Source: CAVQOB01 sp963714325 (GTDB lineage Bacteria; Pseudomonadota; Alphaproteobacteria; Rhizobiales; Hyphomicrobiaceae). From it: a stretch of 64,000 nt of DNA. Position 1 is the first letter of the stretch; every line of letters starts with the position of its first letter. Location: assembly GCA_963714325.1 (NCBI GenBank), contig CAVQOB010000017.1, positions 1-64,000 of the forward strand. Direction: 5' to 3'. The notes below the pieces were generated by a model, which saw only the letters and a program-made list of their open reading frames with translations, had not been told where the DNA came from and made no database searches. Positions 25,231 through 33,781 of this stretch are shown piece after piece. The position numbers and the translations under genes were made by a program.

Positions 25231-26904
25231 TCATCGCGCTCCGCCGGCGGCCCCGGCGGGCGGACCACCGAACGACTGTGCGAACGGGCCGATGGCGCTC
25301 ATGTCGACTTCGACGATCACCGGTCCAGTCGCAGCAATGGCGCTATCGAGCGTCGGGCCGAAATCCTCGACGCGGCGCACCATCCGATGCGGCAGCTCCA
25401 TCGCCGCGGCGAGTGCCGCGAAGTCCGGCATCTTCGGTGTCGAATAATGCCGGCGTCCCTGATACTGCGCGTCCTGGATGTTCTGGATGACGCCGTAGGC
25501 GCGATCGTTCATCAGCACCAATACCAGCGGCGCACGTTCCTCGACCGCGGTCATCAGTTCGCCGATGCACAACATGGCGCCGCCGTCGCCTGACAGTGTG
25601 ATGGTTTTGCCTTGGGTGCCGGCGAGGGCTGCGCCGATTGCCATCGGAATGCCCTGGCCGATGCCGCCGCCGACGGCATGGACGCCGAGATGGGGTGCGG
25701 CGATCTGCACATAACGATTGCCGAACGTCGAATTAGCGATGGTAACATCGCGTACCCAGGGATGCTGGCCGGCGGGTACACGTGCCAGCAGGGCGTCAGC
25801 AATCACCTGATACGGCCCGAGCGTCTGGCGCAGCGCCCCTTCGCTTTGCGCGCGGGCGACAGCGATATCATAGGTCAATTGCGGATCAGGTTTCCACGTC
25901 GCCGGCAATCGCTCAACGATGCCTTCAAGAACCGTCTTGCAATCGCCGGGGACAAAAAAGTGCGTTGGATAATTGCGGCCGGATTGGCTGGGATCGGCGT
26001 CGACCTGATAGAGCGGCCAGGGCAGGGCCATGTCGTTGTTGCGGGTTTCATTGCCGCGCAGGCGCGAGCCGAACACGATCATCAGGTCGGAACTGGCGTA
26101 GATGCGGCTGGCGTCAGGTGTCATGTTGAAGGCGCCGAGCGAGGCACGATGGCTTTCGGGGACCGTGCCACGGCCGTTGGTCGAGGTGACGATGCCGATG
26201 CCGCGATCGGCGAGTGCAGTCGCGGCCGTCTGCCCATCGCGGGCGCCGCCGCCGAGCCACAGCAGTGGACGTTTCGATGCTGTGAGCGCCGTCACCAGCC
26301 GATCGATGTGGGTGGGGTCGACGGGGCTGCGCGGCATTTTTGGCGGCGCGAAGGACGCAGGCTTGACGCACATGTCACGCTGCACGTCGATCGGGATCTC
26401 GAGGGCGACGGGACCGGCCGGCGCTGTCATGGCGGTGCGGATCGCGGCCTTCACGGTGCCGACGGCGCTCGGTCCGTCCCAGACGCGGAAATAGGCCTTG
26501 GATATGGCTTTCAGCATGTCGGGCTGGCGGGGCACGTCGTGGATGGCCGCACGATCGCGGTCGGCGAATTTGCGATCGACGGTCGCGGTGATGTGCAGGA
26601 TCGGCGAGCACGCCGACAGCGCTTCGACCGACGCGCCCGCCGCATTGCCGGCGCCGGTGCCGGTGCTGGTGACGACGACGCCGAGCAGGCGGGTGACGCG
26701 CGCGTAGGCGTCCGCCATGTTGAAGGCGCCAGCTTCGCCACGCGCGGCGACAAAGCGGATTTTTCCCTGCCGTGCGATGGCATCCAGAATGGGCATGTTG
26801 TGGATCGAGATCACACCGAACACGACCTTGACCCCCATGCCGGCCAACCCGTCGGCGATCATGTCGGCGACGGCGATCATTTCTCGAGGTGCGGGGGTTA
26901 TCAT
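25231..26904 (-). CDS. Thiamine-diphosphate-dependent enzyme (acetolactate synthase/decarboxylase family)
   Basis: A 557-residue ThDP enzyme with the three-domain layout. In the N-terminal domain the catalytic glutamate is Glu57 (RFVAARGEAGAFNMAD). The central FAD/regulatory-like domain includes PLLWLGGGARDGQTA. The C-terminal domain has the Mg-ThDP motif GDGGAMLCIGELMTAVEE...LMND. Members include acetolactate synthase, benzoylformate decarboxylase and sulfoacetaldehyde acetyltransferase; I cannot choose among them. In this operon, decarboxylation or C-C cleavage of a 2-keto acid released by ring fission would fit. ATG 26904 is 10 bp after the SDR stop; the frame extends upstream but overlaps the SDR gene. 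Confidence 0.82.
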   Translation of the reverse strand: MITPAPREMIAVADMIADGLAGMGVKVVFGVISIHNMPILDAIARQGKIRFVAARGEAGAFNMADAYARVTRLLGVVVTSTGTGAGNAAGASVEALSACSPILHITATVDRKFADRDRAAIHDVPRQPDMLKAISKAYFRVWDGPSAVGTVKAAIRTAMTAPAGPVALEIPIDVQRDMCVKPASFAPPKMPRSPVDPTHIDRLVTALTASKRPLLWLGGGARDGQTAATALADRGIGIVTSTNGRGTVPESHRASLGAFNMTPDASRIYASSDLMIVFGSRLRGNETRNNDMALPWPLYQVDADPSQSGRNYPTHFFVPGDCKTVLEGIVERLPATWKPDPQLTYDIAVARAQSEGALRQTLGPYQVIADALLARVPAGQHPWVRDVTIANSTFGNRYVQIAAPHLGVHAVGGGIGQGIPMAIGAALAGTQGKTITLSGDGGAMLCIGELMTAVEERAPLVLVLMNDRAYGVIQNIQDAQYQGRRHYSTPKMPDFAALAAAMELPHRMVRRVEDFGPTLDSAIAATGPVIVEVDMSAIGPFAQSFGGPPAGAAGGAR

Positions 26905-26914
26905 ACGGTGACTT

Positions 26915-27703
26915 TCAAATGTGGCGCGAGACGCCGCCGGAGACTTCGAGGCTGGCGCCGGTGATGTAGCTGGCGGCTGGCGAGGCCAGGAAAAGGATGG
27001 CGCGCGCCGCTTCATCGGGCTCGCCAAGCCGGCCGAGCGGAATGCCCTTGGTGCGCGCCAGCGTCGCGAACCAGTCTTCGCGCGAGACCGACGGGTTGGG
27101 GCGTCCCTCGAACCGGCGCTGCCATTGGCCACTGTCGATCAGGCCGAGGAGAATGCTGTTGACGCGGATGCGCGGCGCGAACTCGACGGCGAGCGATTTG
27201 GCGAGGTTCTGCACACCGGCACGCGCGGCTGATGTCGCGACCATGTGCCGTTCCGGCTGGATCGACAGCAGCGAATTGACGATGACGATGGCGCCGGTAT
27301 CGCTGGCACTCAACAACGGCAGAAACGCCCGGATGGGCCGCACTTGACTGAAGAACTTGAGATTGAGTTCATCGCGCCAGGCATCATCGGTGGTATCGGC
27401 GAAGGTCGAGACGCGGCCCTGACCGGCGTTGTTGACCAGTAGGTCCAGTGTGTTGCCGGACCATACGGCGACTGCTTTTGCAAAGGTCTGCACCATGGCT
27501 TCGTCGCGGACATCGCACCGAGCGCACAACAGGTGGTCGAAGGGAGCACGCAGCGTTTCCTGCGCTGCGTCGAGGCGTTGCTGATCGCGGCCGCAGATGG
27601 CAACGCGCGCGCCCTCTGCCAGCAGCAGCCGCGCCGTCGCGAGGCCGATGCCGGATGAGCCGCCGGTCACAACCGCAATCTTGTCTTTGAGGTCGAGATC
27701 CAT
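26915..27703 (-). CDS. SDR family protein lacking the catalytic Tyr and Lys
   Basis: A 262-residue short-chain dehydrogenase/reductase fold. The cofactor loop TGGSSGIG and NNAG motif are intact, and VNSLLS keeps a serine (about 144). At the usual Y-x-x-x-K position the protein reads T157-S-A-A-R161 (MVATSAARAGV), so the tyrosine is Thr and the lysine is Arg. This SAARAG form occurs in a subfamily of SDRs, so it is a subfamily trait rather than a random loss, but normal hydride-transfer chemistry is doubtful. ATG 27703 was chosen over an upstream extension without homology. The gene lies 11 bp after the extradiol dioxygenase gene in the catabolic operon. Confidence 0.82.
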   Translation of the reverse strand: MDLDLKDKIAVVTGGSSGIGLATARLLLAEGARVAICGRDQQRLDAAQETLRAPFDHLLCARCDVRDEAMVQTFAKAVAVWSGNTLDLLVNNAGQGRVSTFADTTDDAWRDELNLKFFSQVRPIRAFLPLLSASDTGAIVIVNSLLSIQPERHMVATSAARAGVQNLAKSLAVEFAPRIRVNSILLGLIDSGQWQRRFEGRPNPSVSREDWFATLARTKGIPLGRLGEPDEAARAILFLASPAASYITGASLEVSGGVSRHI

Positions 27704-27714
27704 GGGAATTGGCC

Positions 27715-28635
27715 TCACGCTGCTGGAAATCCGGGATCGGGTCGCCCTTGCATGACTGTGCGCATGGCGGGCGTCGGCGGGCCGGCGGTCATCCATTGGT
27801 CCATCGCCTCCGGTTTGTCGCGTGGCCAGACCTGCACGTTGTGCGTCGCCTCATCGATCTGCTGCACCTCCGAGGTGAACTCGATGACGAAGCCCGACGG
27901 CGAGACGAAATAGGCGAACGGGTTGTTGCCGGGGCCGTGGCGGCCCGGCCCCCATGCCGGCGATTGCCCTTTGACCCGCATCCGACCAATGCCGCGCATA
28001 AAACTGTCGATCGAGGGCATCTCGAAGGCGACATGATTGACGCTCGGATAGGGACTGCGATTGAAGGCGATGGCGTGATGATCAGTGCTGCACCGCAGGA
28101 ACACCATTTGATTGGCCGAATAGTCGCTGGTGCGAAAGCCGAGATGGGTTTCGTAGAACGTCTGCGCGCGCTCCATATCAGGCGTGTTGAGCACGATGTG
28201 CGATGCCTTGCGCGGCCGCGCCATGACATCAGCGACGTCGGTGTTCCGGGCAACGTCGACCGAGAACCGCAGCCGGCGGTTGTCGGGATCGCGGACCATG
28301 AAGCCGAAGCCGCCACCGGGGGTGGTGAACGCAGCGGGCGGCGCGATGATCGGCACGCCTCCCCGCTGCAATTGCGCGTGCAGCGCCAGCAACCGGTCGC
28401 GCGATGTCATCCCGAAGTTGATGAAGTCGATGCCGAAGGTGGTGTCTTCGCGCAGGCCGTAGATGAAGGGCTCGGGCCCGGTGCCGCGGAAGTAAATGGC
28501 GCCATCGGCTTCAGCGGCGACGGTCAGCCCCCAGTTGTCACAATAGAAATCGCGCGTCGCCGCAATGCCGGGCGCGCGCATGACAATGCCGCATAAGCTG
28601 TCAACGCGGACGAGATCGCGGTTGATGGTGGTCAT
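27715..28635 (-). CDS. Extradiol ring-cleavage dioxygenase (VOC family)
   Basis: A 306-residue two-domain vicinal-oxygen-chelate protein of the catechol 2,3-dioxygenase type, which opens an aromatic diol next to its hydroxyls using Fe(II). The metal ligands are all present: His146 (KASHIVLN), His201 (SVNHVAFE) and Glu252 (GFVIEFTS). The spacing fits type I extradiol enzymes. The N-terminal VOC domain (about 10-130) is the usual non-catalytic duplicate. The start overlaps the end of the IclR gene by 4 bp. With the Rieske oxygenase, SDR and hydrolase of the same operon it forms a coherent meta-cleavage route; the diol substrate is not evident. Confidence 0.87.
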   Translation of the reverse strand: MTTINRDLVRVDSLCGIVMRAPGIAATRDFYCDNWGLTVAAEADGAIYFRGTGPEPFIYGLREDTTFGIDFINFGMTSRDRLLALHAQLQRGGVPIIAPPAAFTTPGGGFGFMVRDPDNRRLRFSVDVARNTDVADVMARPRKASHIVLNTPDMERAQTFYETHLGFRTSDYSANQMVFLRCSTDHHAIAFNRSPYPSVNHVAFEMPSIDSFMRGIGRMRVKGQSPAWGPGRHGPGNNPFAYFVSPSGFVIEFTSEVQQIDEATHNVQVWPRDKPEAMDQWMTAGPPTPAMRTVMQGRPDPGFPAA

Positions 28636-29477
28636 CGGGTTCTCCTAGCGTCTTGCACGGGGGTGCTGCGGTCGGCAAGCCCGAGGCGCTGCGAGATGCG
28701 CTTCGCAGCGCTGCGAATGGCGGCCTCGATGCTGGCCGTGCGGCCTGCGCCGGATTCGAAACTGCGGGTCGGGCCGGTGACGTTGATCGCGCCGGCGATG
28801 GTGCCGGTATGATCGAAAATGGGTGCTGCGACTGAGGCGATGCCGACCTCGAAATGCGAGGAACTCCAGGCGAGCGTTGCCGCGCGGTCCGCGGTAACCT
28901 GGCGCATCAGCGCTGCGAGCGTGGTCGGCGTTTTGTCGGTCGCGGCCTTCAGGCGCACGCCGGCGAAAAGCGTCTGCACTGCATCCGGCGGCATGTGCGC
29001 CAGAATGATCCGACCGAGGGTCGTCGCGTGGGCGGGCAGTCGGCTGCCGATCCGCACATTGCTGACGAGGTGCAGGTTCGGCGTGCGGCGCGCGACATAG
29101 AGCACGTCGCGGCCGTCCAAGACGCCGAGATGCGCCGATAGTCCAAGCGTTTCCGCCAGTTCCGCCAGCACGGGATCACTGATCTGGACGATGTCGGCGG
29201 CAAACAGTGCCTGCGCTGCAAGGCCAGCGAGTCCGAGGCCGAGCTTGTAACCTGAGCCCTCGCCGTTCCGCTCGATCATGCGTTCGGCTTCGAGGGTCGC
29301 GACAAGGCGGATGAGTGTGGTGCGGCTGATCGATAACGCGCGGGCACTGGAGGCGATGTTGCGCAGATCATCTCCGCCAGCGATGTGGCGAAGGACCTTG
29401 AACGCGCGCTCGACCGGTGGGACGGCATAGGCCGGCGCGGTGGTGGCAGTTGGCGGCTCCAGGGTACGCGTGGTCAT
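28632..29477 (-). CDS. IclR family transcriptional regulator
   Basis: A 281-residue regulator. The N-terminal winged helix-turn-helix is at about residues 25-85 (PVERAFKVLRHIAGGDDLR...ALSISRTTLIRLVATLEAERMIER). The effector-binding IclR domain covers the C-terminal two thirds (LSAHLGVLDGRDVLYVARR, LPAHATTLGRIILAHM, and FDHTGTIAGAINVTGPT). IclR proteins in aromatic degradation usually bind the pathway substrate or an intermediate. The gene is embedded in the operon, overlapping neighbours by 4 bp on both sides, so it is probably autoregulated with the pathway. The palindrome at 35872-35885 is a candidate binding site. Confidence 0.9.
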   Translation of the reverse strand: MTTRTLEPPTATTAPAYAVPPVERAFKVLRHIAGGDDLRNIASSARALSISRTTLIRLVATLEAERMIERNGEGSGYKLGLGLAGLAAQALFAADIVQISDPVLAELAETLGLSAHLGVLDGRDVLYVARRTPNLHLVSNVRIGSRLPAHATTLGRIILAHMPPDAVQTLFAGVRLKAATDKTPTTLAALMRQVTADRAATLAWSSSHFEVGIASVAAPIFDHTGTIAGAINVTGPTRSFESGAGRTASIEAAIRSAAKRISQRLGLADRSTPVQDARRTR

Positions 29478-30331
29478 GCCTCGTCCCCCAGAAAATCGCT
29501 GAGTGCGGCCGCGACCTGGGCCTCCGCTTCGAGATAGACGGCGTGACCAGCGGCAGGAATTTCAAGATAGCGATCGGACGTGGTCCGCTGACCGGTGCGT
29601 GCCGCCAAGGCGTCGCGAACGCGGCGCGAGCCGCTGGCTGGCGTGATGCGGTCGTCCAATCCGGTCAACACGAGCGTCGGCGCGGTGATGTTGGCGATGT
29701 CGGCGAGCAGATCGCCGCTGGCGAGCATGCGGACGGCCTGTGCGTAGCCGGCGCTGTTGAGGCTTGCCATGCCTTGCCGCACGGATTCGACGATGTTTGG
29801 CTTGCTGACGGGATCATGCACCAGTCGGTCGGCGCGTGCCGCCGCCATGCGCGCGGGCCCCAAGGTCTCGATATCGGTGATGCGGGCGGCGACCACGTCG
29901 GGGAGCGTGCCGCCGCGGGCGACGCGATAACCCTGCGCCGGCGCCATCAACACGAGGCGGCGGACGCGATCGGGATGGACGCGGGCGAACGCGCCAGCGA
30001 CGAGACAACCGAGCGAGTGGCTGACGATATCCACGGCAGTCTGGCCAAGTCCGCGCGCAGCGAGCAGGTCATGCAATGCGGCCGCGTAGTCGATCGGCAA
30101 CGGCCATGGCTCCGCCAGTGGCGTCGACGTGCCGTAGCCTGGCGCGTTCCAGGCATAGTGATTTAGTCCCGGCGGCATCGCTTCAAGGAGTGATTGGAAA
30201 GACGTGGCGTTGCTGCCGATGCCATGCAGGAAGACGATCGTGCGGCGCGCGCCCACGCCGGCGCGGACCAGCAGGTTGATCGTGCCGCGCGGCGTTGCCA
30301 CCGTCTCAGACGTGATCAAGGTGGCGCTCAT
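29474..30331 (-). CDS. Alpha/beta hydrolase (candidate meta-cleavage product hydrolase)
   Basis: A 285-residue alpha/beta hydrolase. The oxyanion-hole HG motif is FLHGIGSNATSF, the nucleophile is Ser106 in VSHSLGCL, the acid is an Asp in VLTGLDDRITPA, and the base is the His in AAGHAVYLE. C-C hydrolases of meta-cleavage pathways have this architecture, and the operon supplies an extradiol dioxygenase, so hydrolysis of a ring-fission product is the simplest role. An esterase acting on the imported compound is an alternative. It overlaps the SDR gene upstream and the IclR gene downstream, each by 4 bp. Confidence 0.85.
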   Translation of the reverse strand: MSATLITSETVATPRGTINLLVRAGVGARRTIVFLHGIGSNATSFQSLLEAMPPGLNHYAWNAPGYGTSTPLAEPWPLPIDYAAALHDLLAARGLGQTAVDIVSHSLGCLVAGAFARVHPDRVRRLVLMAPAQGYRVARGGTLPDVVAARITDIETLGPARMAAARADRLVHDPVSKPNIVESVRQGMASLNSAGYAQAVRMLASGDLLADIANITAPTLVLTGLDDRITPASGSRRVRDALAARTGQRTTSDRYLEIPAAGHAVYLEAEAQVAAALSDFLGDEA

Positions 30332-31080
30332 GTGAAGACGAATCCATTATCAACCGGCAACGTCTGCCCGGTCAGCGTCAACGCGCCGGGCGTCAGTAGG
30401 AAGACGACCGTCGCGGCGATATCCTCGGGTTGTTGCGGGCCCGGCACGGCGCGGCCCGCCTCGTAGAGGGCGTGCCGTTCGGCGGGCACGTATTCGGTCG
30501 ACCAGGTTTTCAGGATGCCCGGCGCGACACAAGTGATGCCGACACCGCGGGGGCCGAGTTCGCGGGCGAGCGAGCGCGTCATGGCGATGATGGCGCCCTT
30601 GCTGGCGACGTAGGCGAGCAGTTTCGGCGCCCCCCATAATGCCGTGTCGGAGGCGACGTTGACGATCCGCCCGCGTTTGGAGGCTTCCAGCATGGGTGCG
30701 AAGGCGCGGGTCACCAGCCATGTGCCGCGCACGTTGACGGACATGACACGATCCCAGGTGTCGATGTCGATTTCGTCGAACATCTTGCCGCCGATGCCGG
30801 TGGCGATGGCCGCGCAGTTGACAAGGCCATCAACGCCGCCTTCGTTGTCGCGGATCGCTGCCGCGACACGCGCAATGGATTGCGAGTCGCCAATGTCAGC
30901 GTGAATAAAGCGCGCGGAGTGGCCGGCCGCCATCAGCTCGACGGCGGTATCGGTCCCCTCCCGTTCGAGCACGTCCGACAAAATGACGTGCGCGCCAGCG
31001 GCCGCGATCGCGCGCGCCAGCACGGCGCCAAGTCCGCGGGCTGCACCCGTCACAACAATGGTATGACCTTTGAGGTCCAT
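30328..31080 (-). CDS. SDR family oxidoreductase (candidate cis-diol or alcohol dehydrogenase)
   Basis: Classical short-chain dehydrogenase of 250 residues. Cofactor loop TGAARGLG (11-18), NCAAI at 88-92 (a variant of NNAG), and an intact catalytic set Ser144, Tyr157 and Lys161 (AYVASKGAI). The C-terminus LTLTGQTLPVDNGFVFT is typical. Its gene lies 2 bp after the Rieske oxygenase gene, so it may oxidise the cis-dihydrodiol or the alcohol formed by that enzyme. It retains normal active-site chemistry, unlike the other SDR of the operon. Confidence 0.86.
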   Translation of the reverse strand: MDLKGHTIVVTGAARGLGAVLARAIAAAGAHVILSDVLEREGTDTAVELMAAGHSARFIHADIGDSQSIARVAAAIRDNEGGVDGLVNCAAIATGIGGKMFDEIDIDTWDRVMSVNVRGTWLVTRAFAPMLEASKRGRIVNVASDTALWGAPKLLAYVASKGAIIAMTRSLARELGPRGVGITCVAPGILKTWSTEYVPAERHALYEAGRAVPGPQQPEDIAATVVFLLTPGALTLTGQTLPVDNGFVFT

Positions 31081-31082
31081 GA

Positions 31083-32123
31083 CTACTCGGCTGCCTGCTG
31101 TTGCAATGCGTCTTCGGCCTCGAGTTGCGCGCGTGCCGCCTGCTTCAGCATCGTGCGTAGCCGCGAGACGCCGACATCGTGCTGATAAAGCATCTCACGC
31201 TTGCGCGCGTCGGCCGGCATATTCTCGAGCATCTCGCGATCCTGTTCGAGGACGTGCCAGTGGCGCGGCTCAAGTCGGGTGCGATAGAGGAAACGCCAGG
31301 CCTCGCGGGCAAAACCCTCAACCTTGCGCATCCGCCAGAAGTAGACGCGACACGACGTCTCGGTGACCGGTGTGACGTAGCCGATGATGCGGAACGGGCC
31401 GCCGGGTCCAGCCGCTGCGGGATAGGGGATGTCGAGGCGGCAGTACATCGTTTCGTCGCGCACGACCATGTCGGTCCAGTCGAAATTGTCGCCGGCCTGC
31501 GCGACGCGGCTGACGAGGAAGCCCTCTTGCGTCTTCGATAGCTTCATCAGATCCTGTTTGGACCCGAAGGCGAGCGTGAACGAGTTGGCGTGCAGATAGC
31601 AGCCGTGCATGGGGTCGGCGAGATTATCGAGGGCGTAGCGATAATTGCAGTCCCACGCCGAGGCGCACAGGAACCCCGTCCACGATGGATCAGTGAACTC
31701 AGCCGGCAACGGGAGTGGTGGTGCCTTCGGTCGCGCGGCACTCGGAATGTAAATGAAAACGGCGTCGCTCGACTCCTGCACGTCGTAGGCTTGCACGGCG
31801 CGGCGACCCTCAAGTGGGCAATCGGGCATCGCCGGCACGCGTACAATCGTCCCGCTGCCATCTAGTGTAATACCGTGATAGCGGCAGGCGATGTTGCCAT
31901 CGTGCACTTCGCCGCGCGAGAGTTTCGCGCCGCGATGCGGGCAGAAATCTTCCAGTGCGTGCGCCTTGCCGGCAGCGTCACGCCAGAGCACGATCGGCCG
32001 GCCGAGCAGCGTCGTGCCGAAGGGGGCGTTCGGCTGCACCTGCACGGATTTGGCCGCGATGTACCACTGGCCGCGCAGGCCGGTGTTGATGCGGGATTCG
32101 AGGCGGGTTGCGATATCGGACAT
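31083..32123 (-). CDS. Rieske [2Fe-2S] aromatic-ring oxygenase, oxygenase component
   Basis: A 346-residue Rieske non-heme iron oxygenase. The Rieske cluster ligands are Cys61, His63, Cys80 and His83 (CPHRG and CRYHG). The mononuclear iron site is His173, His178 and Asp170 within NLADPMHGCYLH. This single-chain architecture resembles vanillate O-demethylase or phthalate-type oxygenases more than the alpha/beta ring dioxygenases. No ferredoxin or reductase partner is encoded nearby, so electrons must come from elsewhere. ATG 32123 has GGAG upstream at usual distance. The enzyme probably catalyses the first hydroxylation or demethylation of the pathway. Confidence 0.88.
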   Translation of the reverse strand: MSDIATRLESRINTGLRGQWYIAAKSVQVQPNAPFGTTLLGRPIVLWRDAAGKAHALEDFCPHRGAKLSRGEVHDGNIACRYHGITLDGSGTIVRVPAMPDCPLEGRRAVQAYDVQESSDAVFIYIPSAARPKAPPLPLPAEFTDPSWTGFLCASAWDCNYRYALDNLADPMHGCYLHANSFTLAFGSKQDLMKLSKTQEGFLVSRVAQAGDNFDWTDMVVRDETMYCRLDIPYPAAAGPGGPFRIIGYVTPVTETSCRVYFWRMRKVEGFAREAWRFLYRTRLEPRHWHVLEQDREMLENMPADARKREMLYQHDVGVSRLRTMLKQAARAQLEAEDALQQQAAE

Positions 32124-32136
32124 GAGGGGCTCCACT

Positions 32137-32249
32137 GTTCCCTCTCCCCGTTCTTACGGGGAGAGGGCTGGGGTGAGGGGCAGTAGCGGGTTCGGAGGTT
32201 GCCGCCGCCCCTCACCCTGACCCTCTCCCCGCGCGCTGGGAGAGGGAAC
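32137..32249. repeat. Nested palindromic intergenic element (CCCTCTCCCC type)
   Basis: The ends are a perfect 12-bp inverted repeat, GTTCCCTCTCCC (32137-32148) and GGGAGAGGGAAC (32238-32249). Inside are a tight hairpin CCCTCTCCCCG / CGGGGAGAGGG (32140-32150 / 32157-32167) and a second pair GGGTGAGGGGC / GCCCCTCACCC (32171-32181 / 32207-32217). It lies between the cupin and Rieske genes. Such elements are frequent between proteobacterial genes and can act as mRNA stabilisers or weak terminators. Confidence 0.85.
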
Positions 32250-32254
32250 ACCGA

Positions 32255-32809
32255 CTACGTCTTCGGCCGCTTGATCTTGGCGACGGGATGATCAGCCGGG
32301 TAGCTTGGCGTGACAGGCTTGGGATTTCCGATCATGACGCACATCAGCGCTTCCTCGATGCCCTCGTTGACGAGGCCGCGATAGACGCCGGGCGGCACCG
32401 AGATGCAGTCGCGCTCGCGCAGCACGACATCATGGCGCTGGCCCTGATGCTCGACGAAGATGCGGACCTTGTTGCCCTTGAGGATGAAGAACACTTCCTC
32501 GGCGTCGGTGTGGAGATGCGATGGGCCCTCGCAGCCGGCCGGTAGGATCATCGTCGTCAGGGTGAAGTTTTCGGCGGGGATGGCGTTGTCGTCGGCGGCG
32601 ACGCCGGTGGCGCCGGTGCCGATGTAGCGCAGCTGCGCGCGCTTGTACTTGGGATCGAGATCGGCCTGGAACTTCAGCGCGTCCCAGTCGGGTGTGCGCG
32701 TTTCATAGCGGGCGACGCGACTGTTGATCCAGTCGCCGAGCGATTTGCCGTTGGGGATGGCGACGGCTTCCGGTTTGATTTCGGGGAAGTGCTTGGCGTG
32801 CTGGTTCAT
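32255..32809 (-). CDS. Cupin domain protein
   Basis: A 184-residue protein with one cupin beta-barrel at about residues 85-150: TTMILPAGCEGPSHLHTDAEEVFFILKG (H-x-H...E metal motif) and the second motif DCISVPPGVYRGLVNEG. It has a longer N-terminal part (MNQHAKHFPEIKPEAVAIPNG) than minimal cupins. It could be a ring-cleaving dioxygenase, an isomerase or a regulator of the pathway; the sequence alone does not tell. It lies between the transporter genes and the Rieske gene of the same operon, separated from the latter by a palindromic repeat. Confidence 0.8.
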   Translation of the reverse strand: MNQHAKHFPEIKPEAVAIPNGKSLGDWINSRVARYETRTPDWDALKFQADLDPKYKRAQLRYIGTGATGVAADDNAIPAENFTLTTMILPAGCEGPSHLHTDAEEVFFILKGNKVRIFVEHQGQRHDVVLRERDCISVPPGVYRGLVNEGIEEALMCVMIGNPKPVTPSYPADHPVAKIKRPKT

Positions 32810-32838
32810 GTGAGTCTCCTTTGGCTTCGTCGATGAGT

Positions 32839-33603
32839 TCAGCGCATGACGCGCGGGACATAGTGCAGGATGCGGGCTTCGGCGGCGGCGACGACGGCAT
32901 AGAGCGCGATGCCGATAATGGTCAGCAGCAGGATCGCATTAAAGACCATGGCGGCATTGGCCTGGCCTTCGCCGTAGGTGATGAGAAAGCCGAGGCCGGT
33001 GTTGCCGCCGACCAGTTCGCCGACGGTGACTCCGATCACAGCGAGGGTCGCGCCGATGCGCAGACCTGCCATCAGCGCCGGCATCGACGCTGGGAATTCA
33101 ACTTTCCAGAAAATCTGCCAGCGTGACAACGAGTAAGCGCGCGCCAGATTGATTTGATCACGATCAACGGTTTTCATCGCCTGCAGCACGTTGACCAGGA
33201 TCGGGAAGAAGACGATCAGGATGGTGACGAGCAGTTTCGGCCAGACCGTGTATCCGAACCACATGATGAAGAGCGGCGCGAACGCAACCTTGGGGGCGAT
33301 CTGCAGCGCGAGGAGATACGGCGACAGCACGCGCTCCCAGAATTGCGACATGCCGAGCAGATAACCGCCGGCGGCGCCGAGCAGTGAGCCAACCAGAAAG
33401 CCGATCACCGTCATGCTCAGGGTCGACAGGAAGTGGCGGACGAGATTATGCCGCGGGATCATCAGCAGCAACTCGTTCCAGGTCTGCGACGCCGTCGGGA
33501 TGATGTAGCGTGGCACGCCAAACGCCGGTGGCACGAATTCCCACAGCGCCAGGAACGCGAGGAACACGGCTATACTTCCAGCGGTGTGAGTCAGTCGGGA
33601 CAT
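32839..33603 (-). CDS. ABC transporter permease, taurine/nitrate/sulfonate type
   Basis: Inner-membrane permease of 254 residues with six predicted segments. The binding-protein-dependent transport signature is in the second half (LARAYSLSRWQIFWKVEFPASMPALMAGLRIGATLAVIGVTVGELVGG), the EAA-type coupling loop. The start ATG 33603 (MSRLTHTAGSIAVFL) is used because the frame continues upstream only through a repeat element. The matching ATPase and binding protein follow at 34788 and 33782 in this minus-strand operon. In this family the ligand may be sulfonates, pyrimidines or aromatic acids. The operon context favours an aromatic acid. Confidence 0.9.
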   Translation of the reverse strand: MSRLTHTAGSIAVFLAFLALWEFVPPAFGVPRYIIPTASQTWNELLLMIPRHNLVRHFLSTLSMTVIGFLVGSLLGAAGGYLLGMSQFWERVLSPYLLALQIAPKVAFAPLFIMWFGYTVWPKLLVTILIVFFPILVNVLQAMKTVDRDQINLARAYSLSRWQIFWKVEFPASMPALMAGLRIGATLAVIGVTVGELVGGNTGLGFLITYGEGQANAAMVFNAILLLTIIGIALYAVVAAAEARILHYVPRVMR

Positions 33604-33621
33604 GAGGATTACCGCAGATCT

Positions 33622-33772
33622 GTAGGTTGGGTTAGCGCGGTCGGGATTGTGCCCGACCACCCTTGTGATTTATCCGCGCGTAACCCAATGATCCCGAGTG
33701 TGGTGTTGGGATGCGCGCGGACGATTCCTTTGTGTTCAGGGCGTAAGGGTGGGCCGCGCTAACCCAACCTAC
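33622..33772. repeat. MITE-like element with perfect 19-bp terminal inverted repeats
   Basis: The ends GTAGGTTGGGTTAGCGCGG (33622-33640) and CCGCGCTAACCCAACCTAC (33754-33772) are exact reverse complements enclosing about 113 bp. Inside, GGTCGGG and CCCGACC form a second small hairpin at about 33640-33658. There is no gene. It separates the permease and binding-protein genes within one operon. GTAGG-TTGGGTTAGCGC repeats of this kind are scattered in many bacterial genomes (general knowledge). Confidence 0.88.
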
Positions 33773-33781
33773 GTTCTTTCC

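Noticed and set aside
25612..26964. 450-codon open frame on + across the ThDP gene
   Set aside because: Antisense shadow; the minus-strand protein has complete ThDP and catalytic motifs.
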